From Crossaster papposus (taxonomy: Eukaryota; Echinodermata; Asteroidea; Velatida; Solasteridae), in NCBI GenBank assembly GCA_037893245.1, contig JBAIAA010000506.1, positions 929,001-993,000 on the forward strand: a stretch of DNA of 64,000 bases, in the 5' to 3' direction. Both the position numbers and the translations under genes were made by a program. Under the pieces are notes generated by a model that saw nothing but the letters and a program-made list of their open reading frames with translations, was not told the origin of the DNA and did no database searches. Below, piece by piece: positions 12,110-26,385 of the stretch (position 1 is the first letter of the stretch; each line of letters opens with the position of its first letter).

Positions 12110-15060
12110 CACAGTCAGAACGCGAAGTAAACTTCCAACACTCCCAAATGGTCTATAGCGCCCATTGAGCCGACAAAAACACTTTTCGGGTTTTTTCACC
12201 GTCAGAACGCGAAATGAACTTCCAACACTCCCAAATGGTCTATAGCGCCCATTGAGGCTACAAAACACTTTTCGGTCTTTTTCACCGTCAGAACGCGAAA
12301 TGAACTTCCAACACTCCTAAATGGTCTATAGCGCCAATTGAGGCTAAACAACACTTTTCGCGTTTTGTCACCGTCAGAACGCGAAATGAACTTTCAACAC
12401 TCCCAAATGGTCTATAGCGCCCATTGAGGCTAAAAAACACTTTTCGGTTTGTTTTTTTCACCGTCAGAACGCGAAGTGAACTTCCAAATGGTCTATAGCG
12501 CCCATTGAGCCTAAAACACACTTTTCGGTTTTTTTCACCGTCAGAACGCGAAATGAAATTTCAACACTCTCAAATGGTCTATAGCGCCCATTGAGGCTAA
12601 AAAACACTTTCGGTTTTTTTCACCGTAAGAATGCGAAATGAACGTCTAACACTCCCAATTGGTCTATAGCGCCCTTTAAGCCTAAACAACACTTTTCGGG
12701 GTTTTTTTACCGTCAGAACGCGAAATAAAATGTCAACACTACCAAATGGTCTATAGGGCCTAATAAGCCTAAGAAACAATTTTCGGCGCAATTGACCGTC
12801 AGAACACGAAATGAACTTCCAACACTCCAAAATGGTCTATAGCGCCCATTGAGGCTACAAAACACTTTTCGGTTTTTTTCACCGTAAGAATGCGAAATGA
12901 ACGTCCAACACTCCCAAATGGTCTATAGCGCCCATTGAGGCTAAAAAACAATTTTCGGGTTTTTTTCACCGTCAGAACGCGAAATGAACTTTCAACACTC
13001 CCACATGGTCTATAGCGCTCATTGAGCCTAAGCAACAATTTTCGGTTTTTTTTCACCGTCAGAACGCGAAATGAACTTTCAACACTCCCAAATGGTCTAT
13101 AGCGCCCATTGAGGCTAAAAAACACTTTTCGGTTGTTTACACAGTCAGAACGCGAAGTAAACTTCCAACACTCCCAAATGGTCTATAGCGCCCATTGAGC
13201 CGAAAAAAACACTTTTCGGTTTTTTTCACCGTCAGAACGCGAAATGAACTTCCAACACTCCCAAATGGTCTATAGCGCCCATTGAGGCTACAAAACACTT
13301 TTCGGTCTTTTTCACCGTCAGAACGCGAAATGAACTTCCAACACTCCCAAATGGTCTATAGCGCCCATTGAGGCTAAACAACACTTTTCGCGTTTTGTCA
13401 CCGTCAGAACGCGAAATGAACTTTCAACACTCCCAAATGGTCTATAGCGCCCATTGAGGCTAAAAAACACTTTTCGGTTTGTTTTTTTCACCGTCAGAAC
13501 GCGAAGTGAACTTCCAAATGGTCTATAGCGCCCATTGAGCCTAAAACACACTTTTCGGTTTTTTTCACCGTCAGAACGCGAAATGAAATTTCAACACTCT
13601 CAAATGGTCTATAGCGCCCATTGAGGCTAAAAAACACTTTCGGTTTTTTTCACCGTAAGAATGCGAAATGAACGTCTAACACTCCCAATTGGTCTATAGC
13701 GCCCTTTAAGCCTAAACAACACTTTTCGGGGTTTTTTTACCGTCAGAACGCGAAATAAAATGTCAACACTACCAAATGGTCTATAGGGCCTAATAAGCCT
13801 AAGAAACAATTTTCGGCGCAATTGACCGTCAGAACACGAAATGAACTTCCAACACTCCAAAATAGACTATAGCGCCCATTGAGGCTACAAAACACTTTTC
13901 GGGTTTTTTCACCGTAAGAATGCGAAATGAACGTCCAACACTCCCAAATGGTCTATAGCGCCCATTGAGGCTAAAAAACACTTTTCGGGTTTTTTTCCCC
14001 GTCAGAACGCGAAATGAACTTTCAACACTCCCACATGGTCTATAGCGCTCATTGAGCCTAAGCAACAATTTTCGGTTTTTTTTCACCGTCAGAACGCGAA
14101 ATGAACTTTCAACACTCCCAAATGGTCTATAGCGCCCATTGAGGCTAAAAAACACTTTTCGGTTGTTTACACAGTCAGAACGCGAAGTAAACTTCCAACA
14201 CTCCCAAATGGTCTATAGCGCCCATTGAGCCGAAAAAACACTTTTCGGTTTTTTTCACCGTCAGAACGCGAAATGAACTTCCAACACTCCCAAATGGTCT
14301 ATAGCGCCCATTGAGGCTACAAAACACTTTTCGGTCTTTTTCACCGTCAGAACGCGAAATGAACTTCCAACACTCCCAAATGGTCTATAGCGCCCATTGA
14401 GGCTAAACAACACTTTTCGCGTTTTTTCACCGTCAGAACGCGAAATGAACTTCCAACACTCCCAAATGGTCTATAGCGCCCATTGAGGCTACAAAACACT
14501 TTTCGGTCTTTTTCACCGTCAGAACGCGAAATGAACTTTCAACACTCCCAAATGGTCTATAGCGCCCATTGAGGCTAAAAAACACTTTTCGGTTTGTTTA
14601 TTTCATCGTCAGAACGCGAAGTGAACTTCCAAATGGTCTATAGCGCCCATTGAGCCTAAAACACACTTTTCGGTTGTTTTCACCGTCAGAACGCGAAATG
14701 AAATTTCAACACTCTCAAATGGTCTATAGCGCCCATTGAGGCTAAAAAACACTTTCGGTTTTTTTCACCGTAAGAATGCAAAATGAACGTCTAACACCCC
14801 CAATTGGTCTATAGCGCCCTTTAAGCCTAAACAACACTTTTCGGGGTTTTTTTACCGTCAGAACGCGAAATAAAATTTCAACACTACCAAATGGTCTATA
14901 GCGCCTAATAAGCCTAACAAACAATTTTCGGCGCAATTGACAGTCAGAACACGAAATGAACTTCCAACACTCCAAAATGGTCTATAGCGCCCATTGAGGC
15001 TACAAAACACTTTTCGGTTTTTTTCACCGTAAGAATGCGAAATGAACTTCCAACACTACC
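12110..15060 (+). repeat. Triplicated 12-monomer HOR in satellite A, 1,030 bp
   Basis: Copies start at about 12,110, 13,140 and 14,170. The first two are exactly 1,030 bp apart (12,288/13,318, 12,597/13,627, 12,799/13,829). In the third copy the cassette landmark is 1,115 bp after the second (14,742 versus 13,627), consistent with one extra monomer gained. Shared private features are GGTCTTTTTCACCG, the CGCGTTTTGTCACCG spacer and TAGGGCCTAATAAGCC, although the third copy has reverted to TAGCGCC in that last box. Confidence 0.85.
12409..12489 (+). repeat. Representative 9-bp-deleted short satellite A monomer (~81 bp)
   Basis: Successive GGTCTATAG landmarks at 12,409 and 12,490 are only 81 bp apart. 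The monomer reads AACTTCCAAATGG where normal monomers read AACTTCC, AACACTCCC, AAATGG, so nine bases are missing between two CCAA repeats. It is always linked to an enlarged GTTTGTTTTTTT-type or long oligo-T tract and to CGCGAAGTG. Similar short monomers lie near 1,976, 2,578, 3,434, 5,674, 7,394, 9,202, 13,514, 14,632, 15,312, 22,387, 25,752 and 26,952, so a single deletion event was spread by amplification. Confidence 0.85.
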
Positions 15061-16884
15061 AAATTGGTCTATAGCGCCCATTGAGCCTAAAAAACACTTT
15101 TCGGTTTTTGTCTCCGTCAGAACGCGAAATGAACTTCCAACACTCCCAAATGGTCTATAGCGCCCATTGAGGCTAAAAAACACTTTTCGGTTTTTGTTCA
15201 CCGTCAGAACGCGAAATGAACTTCCAACACTCCCAAATGGTCTATAGCGCCCATTGAGGCTAAAAAACACTTTTCGGTTTGTTTTTTTCACCGTCAGAAC
15301 GCGAAGTGAACTTCCAAATGGTCTATAGCGCCCATTGAGCCTAAAAAACACTTTTCGGTTTTTTTCACCGTCAGAACGCGAAATGAACTTCCAACACTCC
15401 CAAATGGTCTATAGCGCCCATTGCGGCAAAAAAACACTTTTGGGTTGTTTTCACCGTCAGAACGCGACATGAAATTTCAACACTCTCAAATGGTCTATAT
15501 CGCCCATTGAGGCTAAAAAACACTTTCGGTTTTTTTCACCGTAAGAATGCGAAATGAACGTCTAACACTCCCAATTGGTCTATAGCGCCCATTAAGCCTA
15601 AACAACACTTTTCGGGTTTTATTTACAGTCAGAACGCCAAATAAAATTTCAACACTACCAAATGGTCTATAGCGCCTAATAAGCCTAACAAACACTTTTC
15701 GGCGCAATTGACCGTCTGAACACGAAATGAACTTCCAACACTCCAAAATGGTCTATAGCGCCCATTGAGGCTACAAAACACTTTTCGGTTTTTTTCACCG
15801 TAAGAATGCGAAATGAAGTTCCAACACTCCCAAATTGGTCTATAGCGCCCATTGAGCCTAAACAAACACTTTTCGGTTTTTGTCTCCGTCAGAACGCGAA
15901 ATGAACTTCCAACACTCCCAAATGGTCTATAGCGCCCATTGAGGCTAAAAAACACTTTTCGGTTTTTGTTCACCGTCAGAACGCGAAGTGAACTTCCAAC
16001 ACTGCCAAATGGTCTATAGCGCCCATTGAGGCTAACAAACACTTTTCGGTTTTTGTTCACCGTCAGAACGCGAAGTGAACTTCCAACACTCCCAAATGGT
16101 CTATAGCGCCCATTGAGGCTAAAAAAACACTTTTCGTTTTTGGTTACCGTCAGAACGCGAAATGAACTTCCAACACTCCCAAATGGTCTATAGCGCCCTT
16201 TGAGCCTAAAGAACACTTTTCGTGTTTTTTCACGGTAAGCATGCAAAATGAACGTCCAACACTCCCAAATGGTGTATGGCGCCCATTGAGCCTAAAAAAC
16301 ACTTTCCGGTTTTTTCACCGTCAGAACGCAAAACGAACTTCCGACACTCTCAAATTGGTATATAGCGCCCATTGAGCCTAACAAACAATTGTTGGTTTTT
16401 TTCACCGTAAGAATGCGAAATGAACGTCCAACACTCCCAAATGGTCTATAGCGCCCATTGAGGCTAAAAAACACTTTTCGGGGTTTTTTCACCGTCAGAA
16501 CGCGAAATGAACTTTCAACACTCCCACATGGTCTATAGCGCTCATTGAGCCTAAGCAACAATTTTCGGGTTTTTTTCACCGTCAGAACGCGAAATGAACT
16601 TTCAACACTCCCAAATGGTCTATAGCGCCCATTGAGGCTAAAAAACACTTTTCGGTTTTTTACACAGTCAGATCGCGAAGTAAACTTCCAACACTCCCAA
16701 ATGGTCTATAGCGCCCATTGAGCCGAAAAAACACTTTTCGGGTTTTTTCACCGTCAGAACGCGAAATGAACTTCCAACACTCCCAAATGGTCTATAGCGC
16801 CCATTGAGGCTACAACACACTTTTCGGTCTTTTTCACCGTCAGAACGCGAAATGAACTTCCAACACTCCCAAATGGTCTATAGC

Positions 16885-18415
16885 GCCGATTGAGGCTCAA
16901 CAACACTTTTCGCGTTTTGTCACCGTCAGAACGCGAAATGAACTTCCAACACTCCCAAATGGTCTATAGCGCCCATTGAGGCTACAAAACACTTTTCGGT
17001 CTTTTTCACCGTCAGAACGCGAAATGAACTTCCAACACTCCCAAATGGTCTATAGCGCCGATTGAGGCTCAACAACACTTTTCGCGTTTTGTCACCGTCA
17101 GAACGCGAAATGAAATTTCAACACTCTCAAATGGTCTATAGCGCCCATTGAGGCTAAAAAACACTTTCGTTTTTTTTCACCGTAAGAATGCGAAATGAAC
17201 GTCTAACACTCCCCATTGGTCTATAGCGCCCTTTAAGCCTAAACAACACTTTTCGGTTTTTTTTTACCGTCAGAACGCGAAATAAAATTTCAACACTACC
17301 AAATGGTCTATAGCGCCTAATAAGCCTAACAAACACTTTTCGGCGCAATTGACCGTCAGAACACGAAATGAACTTCCAACACTCCCAAATGGTCTATAGC
17401 GCCGATTGAGGCTCAACAACACTTTTCGCGTTTTGTCACCGTCAGAACGCGAAATGAACTTCCAACACTCCCAAATGGTCTATAGCGCCCATTGAGGCTA
17501 CAAAACACTTTTCGGTCTTTTTCACCGTCAGAACGCGAAATGAACTTCCAACACTCCCAAATGGTCTATAGCGCCCAATGAGGCTAAACAACACTTTTCG
17601 CGTTTTTTTTACCGTCAGAACGCGAAATAAAATGTCAACACTACCAAATGGTCTATAGGGCCTAATAAGCCTAAGAAACAATTTTCGGCGCAATTGACCG
17701 TCCGAACACGAAATGAACTTCCAACACTCCAAAATGGTCTATAGCGCCCATTGAGGCTACAAAACACTTTTTGTTTTTTTTCACCGTAAGAATGCGAAAT
17801 GAACGTCCAACACTCCCAAATTGTCTATAGCGCCCATTGAGGCTAAAAAACACTTTTCGGGTTTTTTTCACCGTCAGAACGCGAAATGAACTTTCAACAC
17901 TCCCACATGGTCTATAGCGCCGATTGAGGCTCAACAACACTTTTCGCGTTTTGTCACCGTCAGAACGCGAAATGAACTTCCAACACTCCCAAATGGTCTA
18001 TAGCGCCCATTGAGGCTACAAAACACTTTTCGGTCTTTTTCACCGTCAGAACGCGAAATGAACTTCCAACACTCCCAAATGGTCTATAGCGCCGATTGAG
18101 GCTCAACAACACTTTTCGCGTTTTGTCACCGTCAGAACGCGAAATGAAATTTCAACACTCTCAAATGGTCTATAGCGCCCATTGAGGCTAAAAAACACTT
18201 TCGTTTTTTTTCACCGTAAGAATGCGAAATGAACGTCTAACACTCCCCATTGGTCTATAGCGCCCTTTAAGCCTAAACAACACTTTTCGGTTTTTTTTTA
18301 CCGTCAGAACGCGAAATAAAATTTCAACACTACCAAATGGTCTATAGCGCCTAATAAGCCTAACAAACACTTTTCGGCGCAATTGACCGTCAGAACACGA
18401 AATGAACTTCCAACA
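16885..18415 (+). repeat. Repeated satellite A segment, 1,034-bp offset
   Basis: About 0.5 kb at 16,885-17,375 recurs at 17,920-18,415. Landmarks are the GCCGATTGAGGCTCAACAAC monomer and the cassette at 17,154/18,188. Between the copies lie monomers belonging to the HOR seen again at 20-26 kb (the CGTCCGAACACG variant). Confidence 0.75.
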
Positions 18416-20116
18416 CTCCAAAATGGTCTATAGCGCCCATTGAGGCTACAAAACACTTTTCGGTTTTTTTCACCGTAAGAATGCGAAATGAACGTCCAAC
18501 ACTCCCAAATGGTCTATAGCGCCCATTGAGCCTAAAAAACACTTTTCGTTTTTGTCTCCGTCAGAACGCGAAATGAACTTCCAACACTCCCAAATGGTCT
18601 ATAGCGCCCATTGAGGCTAAAAAACACTTTTCGGTTTTTGTTCACCGTCAGAACGCGAAGTGAACTTCCAACACTCCCAAGTGGTCTATAGCGCCCATTG
18701 AGGCTAACAAACACTTTTCGGTTTTTGTTCACCGTCAAAACGCGAAGTGAACTTCCAACACTCCCAAATGGTCTATAGCGCCCATTGAGGCTAAAAAACA
18801 CTTTCGGTTTTTGTCACCGTAAGAATGCGAAATGAACGTCTAACACTCCCAATTGGTCTATAGCGCCCTTTAAGCCTAAACAACACTTTTCGGGTTTTTG
18901 TTACCGTCAGAACGCGAAATAAAATGTCAACACTACCAAATGGTCTATAGGGCCTAATAAGCCTAACAAACAATTTTCGGCGCAATTGACCGTCAGAACA
19001 CGAAATGAACTTCCAACACTCCAAAATGGTCTATAGCGCCCATTGAGGCTACAAAACACTTTTCGGTTTTTTTCACCGTAAGAATGCGAAATGAACGTCC
19101 AACACTCCCAAATGGTCTATAGCGCCCATTGAGGCTAAAAAACACTTTTCGGTTTTTTTTCACCGTCAGAACGCGAAATGAACTTTCAACACTCCCACAT
19201 GGTCTATAGCGCTCATTGAGCCTAAGCAACAATTTTCGGTTTTTTTTCACTGTCAGAACGCGAAATGAACTTTCAACACTCCCAAATGGTCTATAGCGCC
19301 CATTGAGGCTAAAAAACACTTTTCGGTTTTTGTTCACCGTCAGAACGCGAAGTGAACTTCCAACACTCCCAAATAGTCTATAGCGCCCATTGACGCTACA
19401 AAACACTTTTCGGTCTTTTTCACCGTCAGAACGCGAAATGAACTTCCAACACTCCCAAATGGTCTATAGCGCCCATTGAGGCTAACAAACACTTTTCGGT
19501 TTTTGTTCACCGTCAGAACGCGAAGTGAACTTCCAACACTACCAAATGGTCTATAGCGCCCATTGAGCCTAACAAACACTTTTCGGCGCAATTTACCGTC
19601 AGAACACGAAATGAACTTCCAACAATACCAAGTGGTATATAGCGCCCATTGAGGCTAAAAAAACACTTTTCGTTTTTGGTTAACGTCAGAACGCGAAATG
19701 AACTTCCAACACTCCCAAATGGTCTATAGCGCCCTTTGAGCCTAAAGAACACTTTTCGTGTTTTTTCACCGTAAGAATGCGAAATGAACGTCCAACACTC
19801 CCAAATGGTGTATGGCGCCCATTGAGCCTAACAAACACTTTTCGGTTTTTTCACCGTCAGAACGCAAAACGAACTTCCGACACTCTCAAATTGGTCTATA
19901 GCGCCCATTGAGCCTAAAAAACACTTTTCGGGTTTTTTTCACCGTCAGAACGCGAAATAAAATTGCAACACTACCAAATGGTCTATAGCGCCTAATAAGC
20001 CTAACAAACACTTTTCGGCGCAATTGACCGTCAGAACACGAAATGAACTTCCAACACTACCAAATGGTATATAGCGCCCATTGAGGCTACAAAACAATTT
20101 TCGGGTTTTTTTACCG

Positions 20117-23100
20117 TCAGAACGCGAAATGAACTTCCAACACTCCAAAATGGTCTATAGCGCCCATTGAGGCTAAAAAACACTTTTCGGTTTTTGTCAC
20201 CGTCTGAACGCGAAATGAACTTCCAACACTCCCAAAAGGTCTAAAGCGCCCATTGAGGCTAAAAAACACTTTTCGGTTTTTGTTCACCGTCAGAACGCGA
20301 AGTGAACTTCCAACACTCCCAAATGGTCTATAGCGCTCATTGAGGCTAACAACAACACTTTTCGGTTTTTGTTCACCGTCAGAACGCGAAATAAAAAATT
20401 TCAACACTCTCAAATGGTCTATAGCGCCCATTGAGGCTAAAAAACACTTTCGGTTTTTTTCACCGTAAGAATGCGAAATGAACGTCTAACACTCCCAATT
20501 GGTCTATAGCGCCCTTTAAGCCTAAACAACACTTTTCGGGGTTTTTTTACCGTCAGAACGCGAAATAAAATGTCAACACTACCAAATGGTCTATAGGGCC
20601 TAATAAGCCTAAGAAACAATTTTCGGCGCAATTGACCGTCCGAACACGAAATGAACTTCCAACACTCCAAAATGGTCTATAGCGCCCATTGAGGCTACAA
20701 AACACTTTTTGTTTTTTTTCACCGTAAGAATGCGAAATGAACGTCCAACACTCCCAAATGGTCTATAGCGCCCATTGAGGCTAAAAAACACTTTTCGGGT
20801 TTTTTTCACCGTCAGAACGCGAAATGAACTTTCAACACTCCCACATGGTCTATAGCGCTCATTGAGCCTAAGCAACAATTTTCGGGTTTTTTTCACCGTC
20901 AGAACGCGAAATGAACTTTCAACACTCCCAAATGGTCTATAGCGCCCATTGAGGCTAAAAAACACTTTTCGGTTGTTTACACAGTCAGAACGCGAAGTAA
21001 ACTTCCAACACTCCCAAATGGTCTATAGCGCCCATTGAGCCGAAAAAACACTTTTCGGGTTTTTTCACCGTCAGAACGCGAAATGAACTTCCAACACTCC
21101 CAAATGGTCTATAGCGCCCATTGAGGCTACAAAACACTTTTCGGTCTTTTTCACCGTCAGAACGCGAAATGAACTTCCAACACTCCCAAATGGTCTATAG
21201 CGCCCAATGAGGCTAAACAACACTTTTCGCGTTTTTTTACCGTCAGAACGCGAAATAAAATGTCAACACTACCAAATGGTCTATAGGGCCTAATAAGCCT
21301 AAGAAACAATTTTCGGCGCAATTGACCGTCCGAACACGAAATGAACTTCCAACACTCCAAAATGGTCTATAGCGCCCATTGAGGCTACAAAACACTTTTT
21401 GTTTTTTTTCACCGTAAGAATGCGAAATGAACGTCCAACACTCCCAAATTGTCTATAGCGCCCATTGAGGCTAAAAAACACTTTTCGGGTTTTTTTCACC
21501 GTCAGAACGCGAAATGAACTTTCAACACTCCCACATGGTCTATAGCGCTCATTGAGCCTAAGCAACAATTTTCGGGTTTTTTTCACCGTCAGAACGCGAA
21601 ATGAACTTTCAACACTCCCAAATGGTCTATAGCGCCCATTGAGGCTAAACAACACTTTTCGGTTGTTTACACAGTCAGAACGCGAAGTAAACTTCCAACA
21701 CTCCCAAATGGTCTATAGCGCCCATTGAGCCGAAAAAACACTTTTCGGGTTTTTTCACCGTCAGAACGCGAAATGAACTTCCAACACTCCCAAATGGTCT
21801 ATAGCGCCCATTGAGGCTACAAAACACTTTTCGGTCTTTTTCACCGTCAGAACGCGAAATGAACTTCCAACACTCCCAAATGGTCTATAGCGCCCAATGA
21901 GGCTAAACAACACTTTTCGCGTTTTTTCACCGTCAGAACGCAAAATGAACTTTCAACACTCCCAAATGGTCTATAGCGCCCATTGAGGCTAAAAAACACT
22001 TTTCGGTTTTTTACACAGTCAGATCGCGAAGTAAACTTCCAACACTCCCAAATGGTCTATAGCGCCCATTGAGCCGAAAAAACACTTTTCGGGTTTTTTC
22101 ACCGTCAGAACGCGAAATGAACTTCCAACACTCCCAAATGGTCTATAGCGCCCATTGAGGCTACAAAACACTTTTCGGTCTTTTTCACCGTCAGAACGCG
22201 AAATGAACTTCCAACACTCCCAAATGGTCTATAGCGCCGATTGAGGCTCAACAACACTTTTCGCGTTTTGTCACCGTCAGAACGCGAAATGAACTTTCAA
22301 CACTCCCAAATGGTCTATAGCGCCCATTGAGGCTAAAAAACACTTTTCGGTTTGTTTTTTTCACCGTCAGAACGCGAAGTGAACTTCCAAATGGTCTATA
22401 GCGCCCCTTGAGCCTTAAACACACTTTTCGGTTTTTTTCACCGTCAGAACGCGAAATGAAATTTCAACACTCTCAAATGGTCTATAGCGCCCATTGAGGC
22501 TAAAAAACACTTTCGTTTTTTTTCACCGTAAGAATGCGAAATGAACGTCTAACACTCCCAATTGGTCTATAGCGCCCTTTAAGCCTAAACACCACTTTTC
22601 GGGTTTTTTTTACCGTCAGAACGCGAAATAAAATTTCAACACTACCAAATGGTCTATAGCGCCTAATAAGCCTAACAAACACTTTTCGGCGCAATTGACC
22701 GTCAGAACACGAAATGAACTTCCAACACTCCAAAATGGTCTATAGCGCCCATTGAGGCTACAAAACACTTTTCGGTTTTTTTCACCGTAAGAATGCGAAA
22801 TGAACGTCCAACACTCCAAATGGTATATGGTGCCCATTGAGCCTAAAAAACACTTTTTGTTTTTGTCTCCGTTAGAACGCGAAATGAACTTCCAACACTC
22901 CCAAATGGTCTATAGCGCCCATTGAGCCTAACAAACACTTTTCGGCGCAATTTACCGTCAGAACACGAAATGAACTTCCAACAATACCAAATGGTATATA
23001 GCGCCCATTGAGGCTAAACAAACACTTTTCGTTTTTGGTTACCGTCAGAACGCGAAATGAACTTCCAACACTCCCAAATGGTCTATAGCGCCCATTGAGG

Positions 23101-25805
23101 CTAACAAACACTTTTCGGTTTTTGTTCACCGTCAGAACGCGAAGTGAACTTCCAACACTCCCAAATGGTCTATAGCGCCCATTGAGCCTAACAAACACTT
23201 TTCGGCGCATTTTACCGTCAGAACACGAAATGAACTTCCAACAATACCAAATGGTATATAGCGCCCATTGAGGCTAAAAAAAACACTTTTCGTTTTTGGT
23301 TACCGTCAGAACGCGAAATGAACTTCCAACACTCCCAAATGGTCTATAGCGCCCTTTGAGCCTAAAGAACACTTTTCGTGTTTTTGTCATTGTCAGAACG
23401 CGAAATGAACTTACAACACTCCCAAATTGGTCTATAGCGCCCATTGAGCCTAAAAAACACTTTTCGGTTTTTGTTCACCGTCAGAACGCGAAGTGAACTT
23501 CCAACACTCCAAAATGGTCTATAGCGCCCATTGAGGCTAAAAAACACTTTTCGGTTTTTGTCACCGTCTGAACGCGAAATGAACTTCCAACACTCCCAAA
23601 AGGTCTAAAGCGCCCATTGAGGCTAAAAAACACTTTTCGGTTTTTGTTCACCGTCAGAACGCGAAGTGAACTTCCAACACTCCCAAATGGTCTATAGCGC
23701 TCATTGAGGCTAACAACAACACTTTTCGGTTTTTGTTCACCGTCAGAACGCGAAATAAAAAATTTCAACACTCTCAAATGGTCTATAGCGCCCATTGAGG
23801 CTAAAAAACACTTTCGGTTTTTTTCACCGTAAGAATGCGAAATGAACGTCTAACACTCCCAATTGGTCTATAGCGCCCTTTAAGCCTAAACAACACTTTT
23901 CGGGGTTTTTTTACCGTCAGAACGCGAAATAAAATGTCAACACTACCAAATGGTCTATAGGGCCTAATAAGCCTAAGAAACAATTTTCGGCGCAATTGAC
24001 CGTCCGAACACGAAATGAACTTCCAACACTCCAAAATGGTCTATAGCGCCCATTGAGGCTACAAAACACTTTTTGTTTTTTTTCACCGTAAGAATGCGAA
24101 ATGAACGTCCAACACTCCCAAATGGTCTATATCGCCCATTGAGGCTAAAAAACACTTTTCGGGTTTTTTTCACCGTCAGAACGCGAAATGAACTTTCAAC
24201 ACTCCCACATGGTCTATAGCGCTCATTGAGCCTAAGCAACAATTTTCGGGTTTTTTTCACCGTCAGAACGCGAAATGAACTTTCAACACTCCCAAATGGT
24301 CTATAGCGCCCATTGAGGCTAAAAAACACTTTTCGGTTGTTTACACAGTCAGAACGCGAAGTAAACTTCCAACACTCCCAAATGGTCTATAGCGCCCATT
24401 GAGCCGAAAAAACACTTTTCGGGTTTTTTCACCGTCAGAACGCGAAATGAACTTCCAACACTCCCAAATGGTCTATAGCGCCCATTGAGGCTACAAAACA
24501 CTTTTCGGTCTTTTTCACCGTCAGAACGCGAAATGAACTTCCAACACTCCCAAATGGTCTATAGCGCCCAATGAGGCTAAACAACACTTTTCGCGTTTTT
24601 TTTACCGTCAGAACGCGAAATAAAATGTCAACACTACCAAATGGTCTATAGGGCCTAATAAGCCTAAGAAACAATTTTCGGCGCAATTGACCGTCCGAAC
24701 ACGAAATGAACTTCCAACACTCCAAAATGGTCTATAGCGCCCATTGAGGCTACAAAACACTTTTTGTTTTTTTTCACCGTAAGAATGCGAAATGAACGTC
24801 CAACACTCCCAAATTGTCTATAGCGCCCATTGAGGCTAAAAAACACTTTTCGGGTTTTTTTCACCGTCAGAACGCGAAATGAACTTTCAACACTCCCACA
24901 TGGTCTATAGCGCTCATTGAGCCTAAGCAACAATTTTCGGGTTTTTTTCACCGTCAGAACGCGAAATGAACTTTCAACACTCCCAAATGGTCTATAGCGC
25001 CCATTGAGGCTAAAAAACACTTTTCGGTTGTTTACACAGTCAGAACGCGAAGTAAACTTCCAACACTCCCAAATGGTCTATAGCGCCCATTGAGCCGAAA
25101 AAACACTTTTCGGGTTTTTTCACCGTCAGAACGCGAAATGAACTTCCAACACTCCCAAATGGTCTATAGCGCCCATTGAGGCTACAAAACACTTTTCGGT
25201 CTTTTTCACCGTCAGAACGCGAAATGAACTTCCAACACTCCCAAATGGTCTATAGCGCCCAATGAGGCTAAACAACACTTTTCGCGTTTTTTCACCGTCA
25301 GAACGCGAAATGAACTTTCAACACTCCCAAATGGTCTATAGCGCCCATTGAGGCTAAAAAACACTTTTCGGTTTTTTACACAGTCAGATCGCGAAGTAAA
25401 CTTCCAACACTCCCAAATGGTCTATAGCGCCCATTGAGCCGAAAAAACACTTTTCGGGTTTTTTCACCGTCAGAACGCGAAATGAACTTCCAACACTCCC
25501 AAATGGTCTATAGCGCCCATTGAGGCTACAAAACACTTTTCGGTCTTTTTCACCGTCAGAACGCGAAATGAACTTCCAACACTCCCAAATGGTCTATAGC
25601 GCCGATTGAGGCTCAACAACACTTTTCGCGTTTTGTCACCGTCAGAACGCGAAATGAACTTTCAACACTCCCAAATGGTCTATAGCGCCCATTGAGGCTA
25701 AAAAACACTTTTCGGTTTGTTTTTTTCACCGTCAGAACGCGAAGTGAACTTCCAAATGGTCTATAGCGCCCCTTGAGCCTAAAACACACTTTTCGGTTTT
25801 TTTCA
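20117..25805 (+). repeat. Large satellite A duplication, ~2.3 kb copies 3,364 bp apart
   Basis: The segment at about 20,117-22,440 recurs at 23,481-25,805. Landmarks at 20,117/23,481, 20,437/23,801 and 20,609/23,973 are 3,364 bp apart, and 21,299/24,664 are 3,365 apart. Shared private variants are CCCAAAAGGTCTAAAGCGCC, the CGAAATAAAAAATTTC insertion-like stretch, CGTCCGAACACG and CACTTTTTGTTTTTTTTC. The intervening ~1 kb (22,440-23,480) contains a copy of an arrangement also seen at 4,011-4,349. Confidence 0.88.
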
Positions 25806-26385
25806 CCGTCAGAACGCGAAATGAACTTCCAACACTCCCAAATGGTCTATAGCGCCCATTGAGGCTACAAAACACTTTTCGGTCTTTTTCACCGTCAGAA
25901 CGCGAAATGAACTTCCAACACTCCCAAATGGTCTATAGCGCCCAATGAGGCTAAACAACACTTTTCGCGTTTTTTTTACCGTCAGAACGCGAAATAAAAT
26001 GTCAACACTACCAAATGGTCTATAGGGCCTAATAAGCCTAAGAAACAATTTTCGGCGCAATTGACCGTCCGAACACGAAATGAACTTCCAACACTCCAAA
26101 ATGGTCTATAGCGCCCATTGAGGCTACAAAACACTTTTTGTTTTTTTTCACCGTAAGAATGCGAAATGAACGTCCAACACTCCCAAATTGTCTATAGCGC
26201 CCATTGAGGCTAAAAAACACTTTTCGGGTTTTTTTCACCGTCAGAACGCGAAATGAACTTTCAACACTCCCACATGGTCTATAGCGCTCATTGAGCCTAA
26301 GCAACAATTTTCGGGTTTTTTTCACCGTCAGAACGCGAAATGAACTTTCAACACTCCCAAATGGTCTATAGCGCCCATTGAGGCT
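24435..26385 (+). repeat. Satellite A HOR duplication, 1,374-bp offset
   Basis: The segment at 24,435-25,010 recurs at 25,809-26,385 (landmarks 24,435/25,809 and 24,664/26,038). The offset of 1,374 bp is about 16 monomers. It includes the CCAAATTGTCTATAGCGCCC variant, which replaces TGG by TTG and also occurs at 17,819 and 21,447, linking the 17-26 kb part of the array into one amplification lineage. Confidence 0.82.
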
